64,000 nt of DNA from Rhypophila decipiens. Its lineage: Eukaryota; Ascomycota; Sordariomycetes; Sordariales; Naviculisporaceae. The stretch lies in contig MU858086.1 of the NCBI GenBank assembly GCA_033297075.1, positions 124,001-188,000 on the forward strand. Reading direction: 5' to 3'. Both the position numbers and the translations under genes were made by a program. This document shows, one piece after another, positions 1 through 10,778 of this stretch (position 1 is the first letter of the stretch; the number at the start of each line of letters is the position of its first letter). Under the pieces are notes generated by a model that was given only the letters and a program-made list of their open reading frames with translations, was not told the origin of the DNA and made no database searches.

Positions 1-744
1 GATGTTTCAAGTTATTTACGAACAAAAGGGGTGTTCAACGCCAGGGCAGGATGCCATTGTTTTTGGCGGCCCGGTTCCAGTGGCATGGAACTGGTGCCTT
101 TCTCAAACTCGTCAACACTAGCAGACATGTAAGCGGAAAAGGTACATGCGTGTTTGTCCAAATCCGGAGGAAAGCCTAGGTCTCCTGTCCTTCCCGAATG
201 GAGAACGAGGCTCGATATCGTGATGTCAGAGGCGTGAAACTCGCTTTCGCTTAATTATCCGTCGCAGACATGACAAAGAGGGTACAGACTACTGTGCATG
301 ATAAGTGCCCGAAAGATTTATTAGTGTGCCCGCATCAAAATGTGTTCCGCCCTGATACACGTGTGCTCGGCACATTCCAGCCTTTCCCGTATGTTCTTTC
401 CAGGGCTTGATATTGTCGAGCGCCGGCATTCCGCACTAGGTACCTATGTACACCCGCAGAAATCCAAGTGGTGGGCCTTGGAGTCCAACCCATTGGTGCA
501 TTCCGAGATGGAAATGCGGTAAGGAGGAGGACGGAACAAAGAAAGCCGTGGACCCATATCTTCTCGTCGACCTATCAGCTACCCGGAGCGGGGACGAGCC
601 TCTGGGTCTGTGAAAGGGGGCTCGTGGTGTTTTGCCTCCCCGATCGGCGAGCGCGAAGCAGGGAACAAAGAGCCACCGCCCCGCTGGCCTGTATGCCTCG
701 GATGCTCACACGCAGCCCCTGGCACGAGATGATATAGCAAGCCC
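1..744. other. Intergenic, no gene seen
   Basis: Only short overlapping open frames occur here, none with a recognisable domain, signal peptide or intron pattern. It presumably holds the upstream region of the membrane-protein gene that starts at 745. Confidence 0.5.
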
Positions 745-2314
745 ATGATAATGTATTTCGACGAAAACAGCATACCAGACCCTGGAATACTGCCCCAGGA
801 GTTCCATGACGAATCTGACGGCGCCCGGCTCGTAATCACATCGATAGTCTTGCTCGTCCTGACTACCTTCTTCATGGGCCTCCGATTCTTGTCAGACTAC
901 CTGGATAGGAAGAGCAGAAAGTTATTCTTTGACGATGTCGTTCTCCTGGCGGCATATCTCTGCTTTCTGGTGCTGTGCGGAATAATCATAAGTAAGCTTT
1001 GCTATCTATTCTCAACCAAAAAGATTGCATTGTTAACATTTTTGCCTCGATAGCCATGGTTGCACTTGATGGCATGGGAAAGCATGTCTACACTCTCCAG
1101 CAACACGACCCCGAATCCCTCGAGATGTATGGTAATCTCGTCACGCCGTCACTTGTGTTTCTCTATTGCGTCCTGTGTCTGTCAAGGGTCGCGATACTGG
1201 GCCTCTACCTGCGCGTCTTCAAGTGGCGGCGAGGAGGCATGACGCACACAGTGACCGTCTTCGTCATGAGTCTCATGATCATCAGCCTTATATTTTCCAT
1301 CGTTCTCAGCTCGGCCGTGTGTCGGCCGGTGGGCTTTGTGGGGGACCTTGTCGTTCCGAACGGCGACTGCGGTCGCTTCTACTGGGCCTTTCGGAGCCAA
1401 ATGTTTGAAGGCATCTTGTTCGACTTTGCCATGGCTGCACTGCCTTGGAGGACCATCTGGGTGTTCCCAGTGCCCGTGGGCCAACGGATGACGGCCATCG
1501 TCTTTCTTTTTTTTGCAAGTCTGTGAGTGTAGCCCTCCTCATGGCTTTAGGTTGACTATGCCAAAAGTGCTGACGGTTATCCACCAGTGGAATGATTGCC
1601 TGGACCGTCAAGCGTGTGGTCGTCTCCTATACCCACACTCCCTGGATTGACTCGACATGTAAGTGGCGATCATCCAGATAACTCGCTGGAGGAAACTGAC
1701 AAGCATGCGACATGTGGCTAGACTCGTCCGTCGGTCTCTCGCTTTGGTATTCAACTGAAGGAGCGTGGTACATAATGATCAACTGCCTGTCACGACTACG
1801 GCCACTAATGCTGGTCCTGCTGCCCCAAAGGTTCGTCAACACTTGGGGGCGAAGCATGACTTGGCTCGGGCGTGTTTTGAGGATCCCGGATACAGACCCC
1901 GAGGACCTCCCGCAAACAATCATGATCCGGAAATCATCGTCGGCGACCAAGGGAACATCAACAAACAACAACAGCCCCAACCCGATTTTTAACGAAGACA
2001 ACGAATGGAACGACGACAACGTCGGCACGCTGGGGGAGCTCGAACTCGGGTTGAGCAAGGCCAGAACGCGACCGCGGGGACACGCGCATCACGGAAGCTT
2101 GTCTTTTATGGACGACCCGTATATGCTGGGACCCAACTCAAGAACGATAGGGGTGTCGTCTTGGACCATTGTTGGCCCGTCCAACTCTACCGAAGTGCTC
2201 TCAGAAGCAGAGCGTACTCGAGGTCGTTCGGGCGATAGAAGAGGCGAGATCCAAGTCACGGTCGAGGTGAGCATGAGGACGAATCCTCGGACCCAGAGTT
2301 GGGCGAATGTATGA
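745..2314 (+). CDS. SAT4/rhodopsin-domain (Pth11-like) integral membrane protein
   Basis: Four exons can be joined in frame: 745-991, 1054-1522, 1588-1658 and 1722-2314, giving about 459 residues. Each intron has GT/AG ends (gtaag, gtgagt and gtaagt donors). Hydrophobic segments alternate with short loops. The first helix starts near residue 29, followed by the family-typical basic loop and a DDVVLLAAY helix. Later segments include VTPSLVFLYCVLCLSRVAIL and the closing helix after WYSTEGAWYIMINCLSRLRP. The last ~170 residues are a hydrophilic Ser/Asn/Asp-rich cytosolic tail. Fungal proteins with this layout are Pth11-like or SAT4-family plasma-membrane proteins, some acting as GPCR-like sensors. 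There is no Cys-rich CFEM module at the N-terminus, so it is not a classical Pth11. The ligand is unknown. The start at 745 (Met-Ile-Met) is the first Met of the frame; the Met at 751 is possible. Confidence 0.8.
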
Positions 2315-3182
2315 ATAGACTTTATTGTACGATGGGTCTTGTTTTCGATGTAAAGAGAGCTTGGTGGAGTATAGAGAACAGATTCCCTGGTGCATTCGCT
2401 GCAGGAACCGATAATCAGGTGCCCAGCTACACCTTCCATGAACAGAATACAACTTGTGAGTGTTGCTTACTCACCCCCGCCTTTCACAGGCGTATCAGTA
2501 CGGAGTCCGAATCGTGGTCTCGTAAACTTTTGTCCCGGAACATTTCTCGTGTCTTGCAGACTTGCTCAGATGGGAAGTCGTCACGGCCTTGGCAGAACTA
2601 TTCTCGAATCAGTAAAGTCTCTTGGCGGGGACCGTGCATCGACCAGTCCAGAACATAATCCTGGGGACGGAGCACCCCTGTCACGGGAGCGAGACCCCGC
2701 TGAAAGCTTGCTGTGCCTCCCTGTAGCTTGCCAAGCCCGCCGGGCGCTAACCTTCTTTCCGAAGCTCTTGCGCCGGAAACTCACCAACCGCCTGGACCAG
2801 CCAATTGCCATCCCTGAATTCCTCAGTGATAATGATCCTCACAGCAGTGAGCGTGGCGAGCAGATGTCCACAAACAGGACACCACAAGGATAACAACCCG
2901 CAGCTGACGGATTCCGTGATTGTTGACCAACCACTCGGCAAAATTGATATTCTGAGTTTCCCATCCCCCTTTTGGTTTCTTTGTCAGATCATGTCCGGGG
3001 ACAAATGGACCAATAAGAATGGCCCATGCCCTGTTCATTGATCACACCATTCATTCATATACATTCTTGGACTCGTGTTGACTTCATGTTTTGACCCGCA
3101 CACTCCTTCTTCGCCCTGACCGAGGTGACTCTGGCCACCACAACAGCAACAGTCGTTGAACCTTCTTCCAACAACCGTCAAG
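2315..3182. other. Intergenic, no gene seen
   Basis: This stretch holds the 3' region of the membrane-protein gene and the promoter of the antiporter. The open frames in it (up to about 167 codons) show no family features and overlap each other on both strands. Confidence 0.45.
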
Positions 3183-6031
3183 ATGGCGACGACGACGGTG
3201 GTCCTAACGTCAATATTGACGACCACGTTAACAGCCCCTGCCGCCACTGCAACGGCCAACACCACCAAAGTGGCGTCCCAGGGCGGCATCTTTGAGGGTC
3301 TCAATCCGGTCATCTACCAAGCGACCAACCCGCTCATGCTCTTCATTATCCAAGCCAGTATTGTCATTGCTCTCACAAGACTGTTACATTGGCCCCTAAA
3401 AAAGATCAATGAACCACCAGTCATTGCCGAGGTTATTGCCGTAAGTTCTCGCAACATGTCTTGCCAAATTCAAGAGTGCATCGTGACTGACAGACAACAA
3501 CATGGCAGGGCATCTTGCTTGGCCCGTCCGTGTTTGGTCGGATACCCGGCTTCAGCGCTGCCATCTTCCCGCCACTGGGAATGGCGCCATTCCGGCTGGC
3601 GGCCAACATGGGCTTGATGCTCTACCTTTTCCTGGTTGGTCTCGAAATCGACATGCGCTATCTGCTCAGCAACTGGCGCGTTGCCGCAAGTGTTGCTGTT
3701 CTCGACATGACGATTCCCTTCGGCTTGGGTGTAGCCGTTGCCTGGGGCTTGTATCGTGATTTCGCCGACGAACCGGGCATCGCCCCAATCTCGTTTGGCG
3801 TCTTCGCCCTCTTTGTCGGCGTTGCTACCGCCATCACGGCTTTCCCGGTGCTGTGTCGCATCTTGACGTCCCTCAAGCTGCTCAACACCACAGTTGGTGT
3901 TATTGTTCTCACCTCGGGAATCGCAAACGATGTCGTTGGCTGGGTCTTGCTTGCGCTCTGTGTCACGCTCGTCAACGCCGGCGCGGGAATCACTGCTCTC
4001 TACATCCTTCTCGTGGCCGTAGGCTACAGTCTGTTCCTCGCCTACGGTGTCCGCCCTGCCTTTATGTGGGTGCTGCGCAGAACCCGCAGTCTTGAGAACG
4101 GTCCGAGCCAGGGCATCGTGGCTTTGACCATCTTCCTCGTCCTGGCCTCGGCATTCTTCACCGACATTATTGGCGTGCACGCCATTTTCGGGGCCTTCAT
4201 GATCGGTCTCATCTGCCCGCATGAGGGCGGTTTCGCCATCAAGGTCACGGAGAAGATTGAAGACTTGGTTGCAACGCTGTTCCTGCCATTGTTCTTTGCA
4301 TTGTCGGGTATCAACACCAACATCGGACTGCTCAACTCTGGCAAGATCTGGGGCTATGTCTTTGCCATCATCTTCGTCTCTTTCTTTAGCAAGCTGGCTG
4401 GTGGTACGATTGGTGCCCGCGCCAACGGCCTGGTCTGGCGCGAGTCGTTCACCATCGGCACTCTCATGTCTTGCAAAGGACTGGTCGAGCTTATCGTCCT
4501 CAACATTGGTCTGCAAGCCAGAATTCTCAGCACAAGGACCTTTACCATGTTCGTCGTCATGGCCTTGGTTACGACCTTTGCGACTACTCCGCTGGTCAGC
4601 TGGCTCTACCCGCCTTCCTACCAAAGGAAATTGGAGCTTTGGAAGCAAGGCAAGATTGACTGGGATGGCAACCCGATCACGTCGTTCGAAGGGTCTGATG
4701 ATGAACCCCCGTCCGATGTTGCCACGAGGCTTCTCGTTTATCTCCGTGCCGATGGTCTTTCCAGTGTACTGTCGGTGATCAGTCACTTTACTGGCCGTAG
4801 ACAGCCCGAGAAGCGCGAGCCCGACTCTGGTCCGCTAACAGAAGCACCTGAACGTCTTCAGCCGCTGCGTGTGCATGGCTACCGCATCGTGGAGCTGACG
4901 GACCGTAACTCGTCCGTCATGGCGGTGTCCGAGATTGAGGAGTACGCAGCCTATGATCCCATTGTCAAGGCTCTTGGGACTTGTGCCAACAATGCTGGCC
5001 GGGATGTGATTGTTTCGGGCCAAATTGCAGTTGTCCCAGAAAATGGATATGCCGATGCCCTTGCGACTGAAGCCACCAAGGCCAAGAGCGACCTGATCAT
5101 TGTTCCCTGGAGTGAAACTGGCACTGTCTCGGAACTTTCTGGTTCCATCTTGAGCACACGGTCGAAAGTCGACGTCCTCGCCGGCAACCAAGGATTCGCA
5201 AATCTGGCTTTGCAGGTGTTTGAGAAGGCACGACATGTCTCGGCCGTCGGCGTCTTTGTAGATGAATCCGTCTTGAGAATTGCTGCGACATCGTCCAATG
5301 GATCCGATGACAAGTCGTCCCAGCCACCCACTCGTCTGGCAAGACAATTGACCAAGGATGCATGCGGCGTCAGTATCTCGGACGTGTACAATCCCCCCAC
5401 CATCAGGCTCTATTCTGCCGAAAAGAAGGCGGGCCATCTCATCCGCGTCCTGTACACTGGGACTCGAGACGACTTGTACGCTGTCCGACTCGCGTTGCAG
5501 CTGGCATCACAGAGTGAAGATGTCGAGGTTTTGGTTGTCGAAACTGCCCACTCTCACTCGTCTTCTGCGTCCTCGGACGAACACGTCTTGTTTGACGAGT
5601 TTGTCAAGATCAAGACTGCAGCAAACGCCAAACACAGCGGGGGAGTTACCTTTATGGACGAGAAGCACTACATCGACTCTGTGCCTGATGTCTCTTCGCA
5701 GACGACTATCCTGGAGATCATGCTTACTGCCCCAGCTACAAGTTCAAGTCTGAAGGGTGCTGGGTCTGGTCCAAGCATCACGGTGATGGTTGGGAGGAGT
5801 GTTATTGGCACCGGAAGGCCGTCAACCGTTCCAGGCGCTGAAGAGGGCGAGAGTTCCACCGGCTATGCTGTAGACCTGAAGCAAGCCCTGGGTAGCGCTG
5901 CAGCTGCTGTGGCGACGGAGATCAAGCATGGCAAGATTGCTGCAAGCTTGTTGGTGCTGCAAGACAAAGCCAAGGGAAAGGGGAAAGCACCAGTTGTCGG
6001 GACTGGGAAAGCTGAGCAAGAGGCGGAATAA
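3183..6031 (+). CDS. KHA1: K+/H+ antiporter, KHA1-like (CPA2 family)
   Basis: Two exons, 3183-3440 and 3509-6031, are joined by a 68-nt GT-AG intron (gtaagt donor) and encode about 926 residues. The N-terminal segment carries the fungal KHA1 signature GGIFEG.NP, then HWPLKKINEPPVIAEVIAGI across the splice and LLGPSVFGRIPGF. A 12-to-13-helix Na+/H+-exchanger domain fills residues ~55-475, with the core GLEIDMRYL, GVATAITAFPVLCRIL and GIANDVVGW motifs. The C-terminal ~430 residues are soluble and resemble the universal-stress-protein-like regulatory half of CPA2 antiporters. In yeast, Kha1 acts in Golgi and endosomal membranes in K+ and pH homeostasis. The start at 3183 has a purine at -3 (aagATGG) and precedes a Thr/Ala-rich leader; an in-frame ATG at 3156 is possible. 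A 438-codon open frame on the opposite strand is a codon-bias shadow. Confidence 0.93.
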
Positions 6032-6129
6032 GGGCTTCCCTGGCATCCTCGGTTTGCATTGCAGTTGGAGTCGTTTGACAATGAATCTTGAATATGATCG
6101 GAATGATACACGGCAGATTTGCAAATACC

Positions 6130-6135
6130 AATAAA
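6130..6135 (+). terminator. AATAAA polyadenylation-type signal after the antiporter gene
   Basis: A canonical AATAAA lies about 100 nt past the antiporter stop codon, at a usual distance for a fungal 3' end. No transcript evidence is available. Confidence 0.45.
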
Positions 6136-6707
6136 ATGAATAACTCTTGTGTTGCTTTATTCGCCAAGCAGAAGCTTGCTTGTTCGTTGCAATAGGCATC
6201 TGTACGCAATCACTGGCATCCCACAGATGTTGAAAGTTGAAAGTGAGCATCTCTTTACATGGCTTGATATTGACCTTCTCCCCGAGAAACCTAGCTACGA
6301 ATTTTGCTTGGACCGGGTATTTGGGTCGCCTTCGAGTTGTCCCGTGGGTAAAATCACCCATGGTCGCCACCGGCCAAGTGAGCGCCAATGACGTCTGCAA
6401 GAGACACCAAGACCCTGGGCTGGTAATCTCCTGTTATGAATCCTACGACGGTCTCTACGGACAAGGCGCGTTTACTGTTGGTGAAATACTACCTTTTTGT
6501 CCGAGGAGAAAAGCATACTTAGCCCCTGATCCAACCCTGCCAATTTACTTAAGAATGTCTGGATTGCCTGTTTATCAAGGACTGGCGACTAACTTGTGCT
6601 GTTGGGCGTGAGTGATATTCCGTAGAGTCAATCAGCGGCATCAAAGCACCAAAATCACCAACTTGTCAGTCGACATTGCCAAACACTGAAAGCAGAAGCA
6701 TACCACC
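6136..6707. other. Intergenic, no gene seen
   Basis: This is downstream flank of the antiporter and upstream flank of the small secreted protein. I see no coding pattern on either strand. Confidence 0.45.
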
Positions 6708-7193
6708 ATGTACCTCCTCGCAACCGCCACACTCGTCCTGCTTTCCTTGCAAAACGTTGCAGCAGGCACGATCCCGGAGATGGAAATTCGACAAACCAAC
6801 ACCAAATGCAGCATCTCGGGTACCAGCGCAGCCGTGAACTGTCGCCAGGGTCCGACGAGAAGTTACCCCAGCGTGACCAGCTTCCGGCCAGGCGAGTCGT
6901 TTGCTGTGCAGTGCATGGCCGACGGGGAGGGAATTGATGGGGAGAAGTAAGTCACCTCTCACGTATTGCTATGAACACGACCTTGTGAATTTTTCTGTTC
7001 CGGTTTGGGATTTCCGATCCAAGAAGTTGCATTGTGGGTCGAGTTGGCTGGGTGGGATTAAGCGTGCGGATGAGAAAAAAAAAAAGAGAAATAGAGACTA
7101 ACGTACATGATGCACAGGGCCTGGGGATACTTGCCTGCCTGGGATTGCTGGGTTGCTGTGCGGTGGACGGATTTGGGGTGCAAGAGTAAGTGA
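6708..7193 (+). CDS. Small secreted SH3-like (SH3b) protein
   Basis: Exon 1 (6708-6946) and exon 2 (7118-7193) are joined by a 171-nt intron with a gtaagt donor and a cacag acceptor, giving about 104 residues. Residues 1-19 form a signal peptide ending near VAAG. The mature part has the layout of fungal SH3b-like secreted proteins: a first Cys followed by TSAAVNCRQGP and S.TSF.PGE, then a Cys in AVQCMADGE, and after the splice an aromatic WGYLPAWDCWVAVRWTD segment with a last Cys. Six Cys suggest disulphides. Family members are extracellular and mostly uncharacterised; a cell-wall or effector-like role is only a guess. A gtaagt at 7186, just before the predicted stop, could instead be a second donor, so the last three residues are uncertain. 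Confidence 0.72.
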
Positions 7194-8188
7194 ATTTGTG
7201 TCAGTTTATGCGTGTCGCCGTTTGTTGAACTGGCCTGCGCTCTTCCATCCATCACGGTGGTGACATGGAGGTGCTTGCGAAAGAGAGACCGTTGTGGCTA
7301 ACCTCTCTTTATATTTAGGGAAGCTTTCCGTCTGTTGAACCTGAGCTGGGTAACATTACAGGCATTGTCGGTCATCCAGTACTACTAAAAGTCTCGGTAT
7401 GGACATCAATGATATATCCTGGATATCTCGTGGTTTTGAGCTAGGTTATAATGTCCTAACAGTCCTATAGGAAGACACTCTTCATTGACCCTCGCTTTTC
7501 CTCGCAGTTAAACATGTTGTTATTTGCTTGCTGATAGATAACAAAAAGTGATTTTTTCACGTATATCTCAATCCGCCGTCCTGCTAGCAAATACTTTCCC
7601 GTGGCAATCGATATGTGACTTGTCCAAGGTGCTTTCTTGTCTGTGTATGTAGATGTTCACATGCAGCAACCACATCCAGACAAGCACCAGAGGAGAGCGG
7701 CTTGTTTGAACGGCGAGAAATACCACTAATATCACCTTCTCAGAATCATGATCAAATAATCGGCGATGCAGTCACTCTTACCTTTGGCTTTTCTTGTGGT
7801 TGCGTACTAGTACCCAATCCCGTAGACTCTGGTAAGTCAGAAGCCTCTATCGATTTCGCTGTCATTTCAGGCTGCTGAGTATAGGCCAAAGACATTGTGA
7901 TGGGCGTAATAAAATGGCAGAGATCGTTTTTGGTGTCAGTCCAAGTTCAAGACACGGAGTTTGGAACGCGCAAAGAACCTTGAATGGACTTTGGGGGCAA
8001 CTATCACGTCGTCGCTATATCTTGACATGATCTGTCAGCATAACGTCACCACGATCCGGCGAACTTGGGAGCGACGAAGGAATCTACAAGCACAGCCACA
8101 TGCATGTCACCCATATCCGCGTATATGGGTAAATAAAGTATGAGAGGGATGGAATCAGCTTGGCCGAACCATCGTTATCAGTCTTTTA
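7194..8188. other. Intergenic, no gene seen
   Basis: An 87-codon open frame (7615-7878) lacks family features and a plausible start context. The stretch lies between the 3' ends of the SH3-like gene and the convergent RapZ-C-like gene. Confidence 0.45.
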
Positions 8189-8788
8189 TTATTCATTTCC
8201 AAGGACGAGGTCAAAACCTCCAGCCTGCCTGGCCTTGTTCTTGCCCATCCCATCCCGATGTTTCTTTCCATGGACTGACTTTTCCCGATTCAAGTCGCGA
8301 TGAACGACCCCTACTTCCCACTCATTGGGCCATTTGCGGATCGCCAACTCCTCGATAAAGGCGACGCTCCTATGATGGCCCCGGGCGCAAAATGCCGCGA
8401 CAGATAGTGTGACATTGTAACCATCGAGATCTGTCTCGTCGTCGTCGTCGTCGTCGTCCTTGTTCTCATTGGTTGTCCGACCCTCTGCGAGGTGAGCTGC
8501 CATGGCAGCACGTATCTCCTCCTCAGCGCAGTTCAAGAGTTCCTGAAAGTCTTGGTGATCGAGTAAATGCTCGCGCAAACGTTTCGATAGACCGGTTTGC
8601 GAGTCACGGAGTGCTTTGGGTGGGTTCTGAATGCATCGCAGGTCGTATTTGAGATGACTCGGGGGCTGGAGGGGCGGTGAGTGAGCATGGGATACGAGCT
8701 GGAGCCTAGCTGGACTTTGGGCTGCCGTCTCAAAGGAGATATTGGTGTTTGGTGAGCCAATGCTGCTTTGGTCTGTGGTGTCTTCCAT
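8189..8788 (-). CDS. Stand-alone RapZ C-terminal-domain protein
   Basis: An uninterrupted minus-strand frame encodes 199 residues from the first ATG (8788); the frame stays open upstream to 8884 but without an ATG. Residues ~50-180 match the C-terminal half of the bacterial RNA-binding adaptor RapZ. They include an IQNPPKALRDSQTGLSKRLR block, an acidic helix, and CARGHHRSVAFIEEL followed by WEVGVVHRDLNR. The bacterial equivalent of the second block is the Gly/Gln-His-Arg-Ser-Val loop. There is no P-loop kinase half, so it is not a full RapZ. A GAC-repeat tract encodes seven Asp near residue 111, inserted between the two blocks. In bacteria this domain binds RNA and a sugar-phosphate signal, but what it does in fungi is unknown. 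It converges with the SH3-like gene. A possible donor (GGAG/gtgagt) upstream of the ATG suggests a 5' UTR intron. Confidence 0.78.
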   Translation of the reverse strand: MEDTTDQSSIGSPNTNISFETAAQSPARLQLVSHAHSPPLQPPSHLKYDLRCIQNPPKALRDSQTGLSKRLREHLLDHQDFQELLNCAEEEIRAAMAAHLAEGRTTNENKDDDDDDDETDLDGYNVTLSVAAFCARGHHRSVAFIEELAIRKWPNEWEVGVVHRDLNREKSVHGKKHRDGMGKNKARQAGGFDLVLGNE

Positions 8789-9771
8789 TGCTCTGATTTC
8801 AAATTTCCCGAGGCTGTTGTTTGGGTGTCCAATTTGGAAAGAGTGAGGTCCTGGGCAGATGTCAGATCGAAGACTCACCTCCACTACGGAAGTCTAGGTG
8901 GTCTGATCACTAATCCCTCAGAAATGTGACGCTCCACCCATTTTATCGCTGCGTCTGGAAGTTACTAGCTGCATTAGTATTCGGGAATCAACGTCGTTTG
9001 GGACCCAAGGCTTGACGCATGTATACTTGTCCATACCCATCTCATCAGTCATCTTGGCAAGTTGAGCCGGATGTAGTTTGATTAGACTTTGAAGTTCCCT
9101 CGCTGCGTTGTGAAAAGCCTTTTATTGCTTCGACATCTTGTTCCTTCGTAGCATTCCTAGGCCAGGATCCTCACCAAGAACACCAGGTTTGTATATAATT
9201 GGAATACAAATCGGGCTATCCGATCGCGAGGTCAATATGGAGTTTATTTCGAAGCCATATCCCGGGCGAAAAACTTCACACTGGCCAACTCAGTCCATCT
9301 CGTTGAGAGCCTGTTGGGTGGTCGAGTGACTCGAGTCCGCTCCGCGCCTGCACCGCAGTTTTCATCCCATCCCCAGGACAGCAGGCGCGACAGAATTCTA
9401 TCCTTCTGGACCTTTCTAGCTACCTTCCATCCTTTGCAGATTTGAGCGAGAACTTGGGCAGTGAATCATCCCTCCTCGCAAACAACAGACACATACCCGC
9501 TTGCGCACACACACTGCGAAAAACGCTCCACTTGACAGCAAAACAACAGCATCCATCTACTCCTCTCGACATCGAATCACCTAGCTGTGCAGTCTTTACA
9601 TTACGAACTTTGCAGGCCCATTCGCACATCACGAGGTATGAGCTTTTCAACAAACACCCCACTGCTACAAGGTCTCTTTAACTCACAATGCGACGGTACG
9701 AATAGGAAAAGTCGCTCTCGCCGCCACATCTTTTCGACTCACGGATCCCGTTCGAGCCATAGACCGTCACC
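8789..9771. other. Divergent intergenic region, no gene seen
   Basis: This is shared upstream sequence of the minus-strand RapZ-C gene and the plus-strand Cys-rich gene at 9772. No convincing coding sequence was found. Confidence 0.45.
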
Positions 9772-10089
9772 ATGTGCAAGTGGGGTCGCTACCGGTATAT
9801 CTGCCTTCGAGGCTGCCATTACGGAAAAGACAGACTGCCTGAGCACTCGATCCAGGTGTGCATCTCACAGCCGTGCGACTTCGCCAAGTCCTGGGCTAGA
9901 GACAACGGAGTGACGCTGCCTGACCTCCGGGTTGGCACATGGCATCGGTACTGCTGCCTACCTGACCCCGATAACATGGATCCCGCTCTGGACCAGGTCA
10001 AGGACAAGTTTTGTCCTGGGTGCCAGCGTGAGATCGACGAGATGGACCTTGAACAAGACCCATCTGACCATGAGTCGGTCGAGTTGTAA
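9772..10089 (+). CDS. Small Cys-rich protein, MC[KR]W family, copy 1
   Basis: A single-exon frame encodes 105 residues and starts in good context (caccATG). It has no signal peptide. Nine Cys are spread over the first ~85 residues: MCKW at the start, C.RGCHYG, VCISQPC, CC and a final FCPGC, after which the tail is acidic. Paired Cys and His suggest one or two structural zinc sites. The protein at 13024-13362 shares the same landmarks in the same order, so the two are paralogues flanking the F-box-like gene. I do not recognise a named family and no function is proposed. Confidence 0.6.
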   Translation: MCKWGRYRYICLRGCHYGKDRLPEHSIQVCISQPCDFAKSWARDNGVTLPDLRVGTWHRYCCLPDPDNMDPALDQVKDKFCPGCQREIDEMDLEQDPSDHESVEL

Positions 10090-10778
10090 TTTGCTGGCAG
10101 GGGTGAACAGTCTTTTCGACACTCGGACTGGACCACAAGATTATGAGGGCCGTTGAGCTGTGGACTAGAAGACCTCAAGTCAAGGAGGACAACGTTGAAG
10201 TGTACTTAGCGTAGTATTTACACATGGCACCGGGAAAATGATGCTCCATACAGTACAGAGGTTCTGCTTACAGCGTGCGGCGTTACGTGGCTTGAAGGGT
10301 GAAGCTAAAAGTAAAAGCCCAAAGACGTGACGCTGCCTGCCACGCGGTCAGCGGTATCCATAATCAATAGAGTTCAAGATTTGAACCGAGAAGATCCGCA
10401 CAGCTTGCCATGGCTTTGCCGAGGGATTCCCAATGCCCACACTTCCAACCTCCAGTTGAGACTTGACATGATCATCTTCGGACGTGACTCGATCTTGGTT
10501 GCCAACCATTTGAAAACAGCGATCCCCGACGTCTTCATAGCATACCTTGGACTCCATGTCGAGCTTCACACTATGCATCACTACGCTATGTGTTTTGATT
10601 GGTATTGACCGCTACTGCTGGTGGACGGGGAAAACATGCTTGCCGGCGAGCTTCGCGAGCTTGTGGGTGAGTACATCATTTCTGTCTGTATTCCATGTTG
10701 CCGTTTCCATTTGCTTATCAACCTCAGAGAGGAGTCAAAGGACCACTATCGGAGCCACGACCTCAAACAGTAGCACCC
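10090..10778. other. Intergenic with probable 5' UTR intron of the F-box gene
   Basis: A textbook intron lies at 10667-10727: gtgagt donor, cttatcaac branch-like sequence, ctcag acceptor, 61 nt. It sits 51 nt before the chosen start of the F-box-like gene, so it is best read as a 5' UTR intron. Its presence argues against the in-frame ATG at 10695, which would be spliced out. I see no other coding sequence here. Confidence 0.5.

Noticed and set aside
3470..4786. 438-codon open frame antisense to the antiporter gene
   Set aside because: It lies entirely opposite the conserved antiporter coding sequence, is low-complexity and charged, and has no family features. It is a codon-bias shadow.
10695..10778. 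Earlier ATG for the F-box-like gene
   Set aside because: It falls inside a well-formed 61-nt intron (10667-10727), so it would not be in the mature mRNA.
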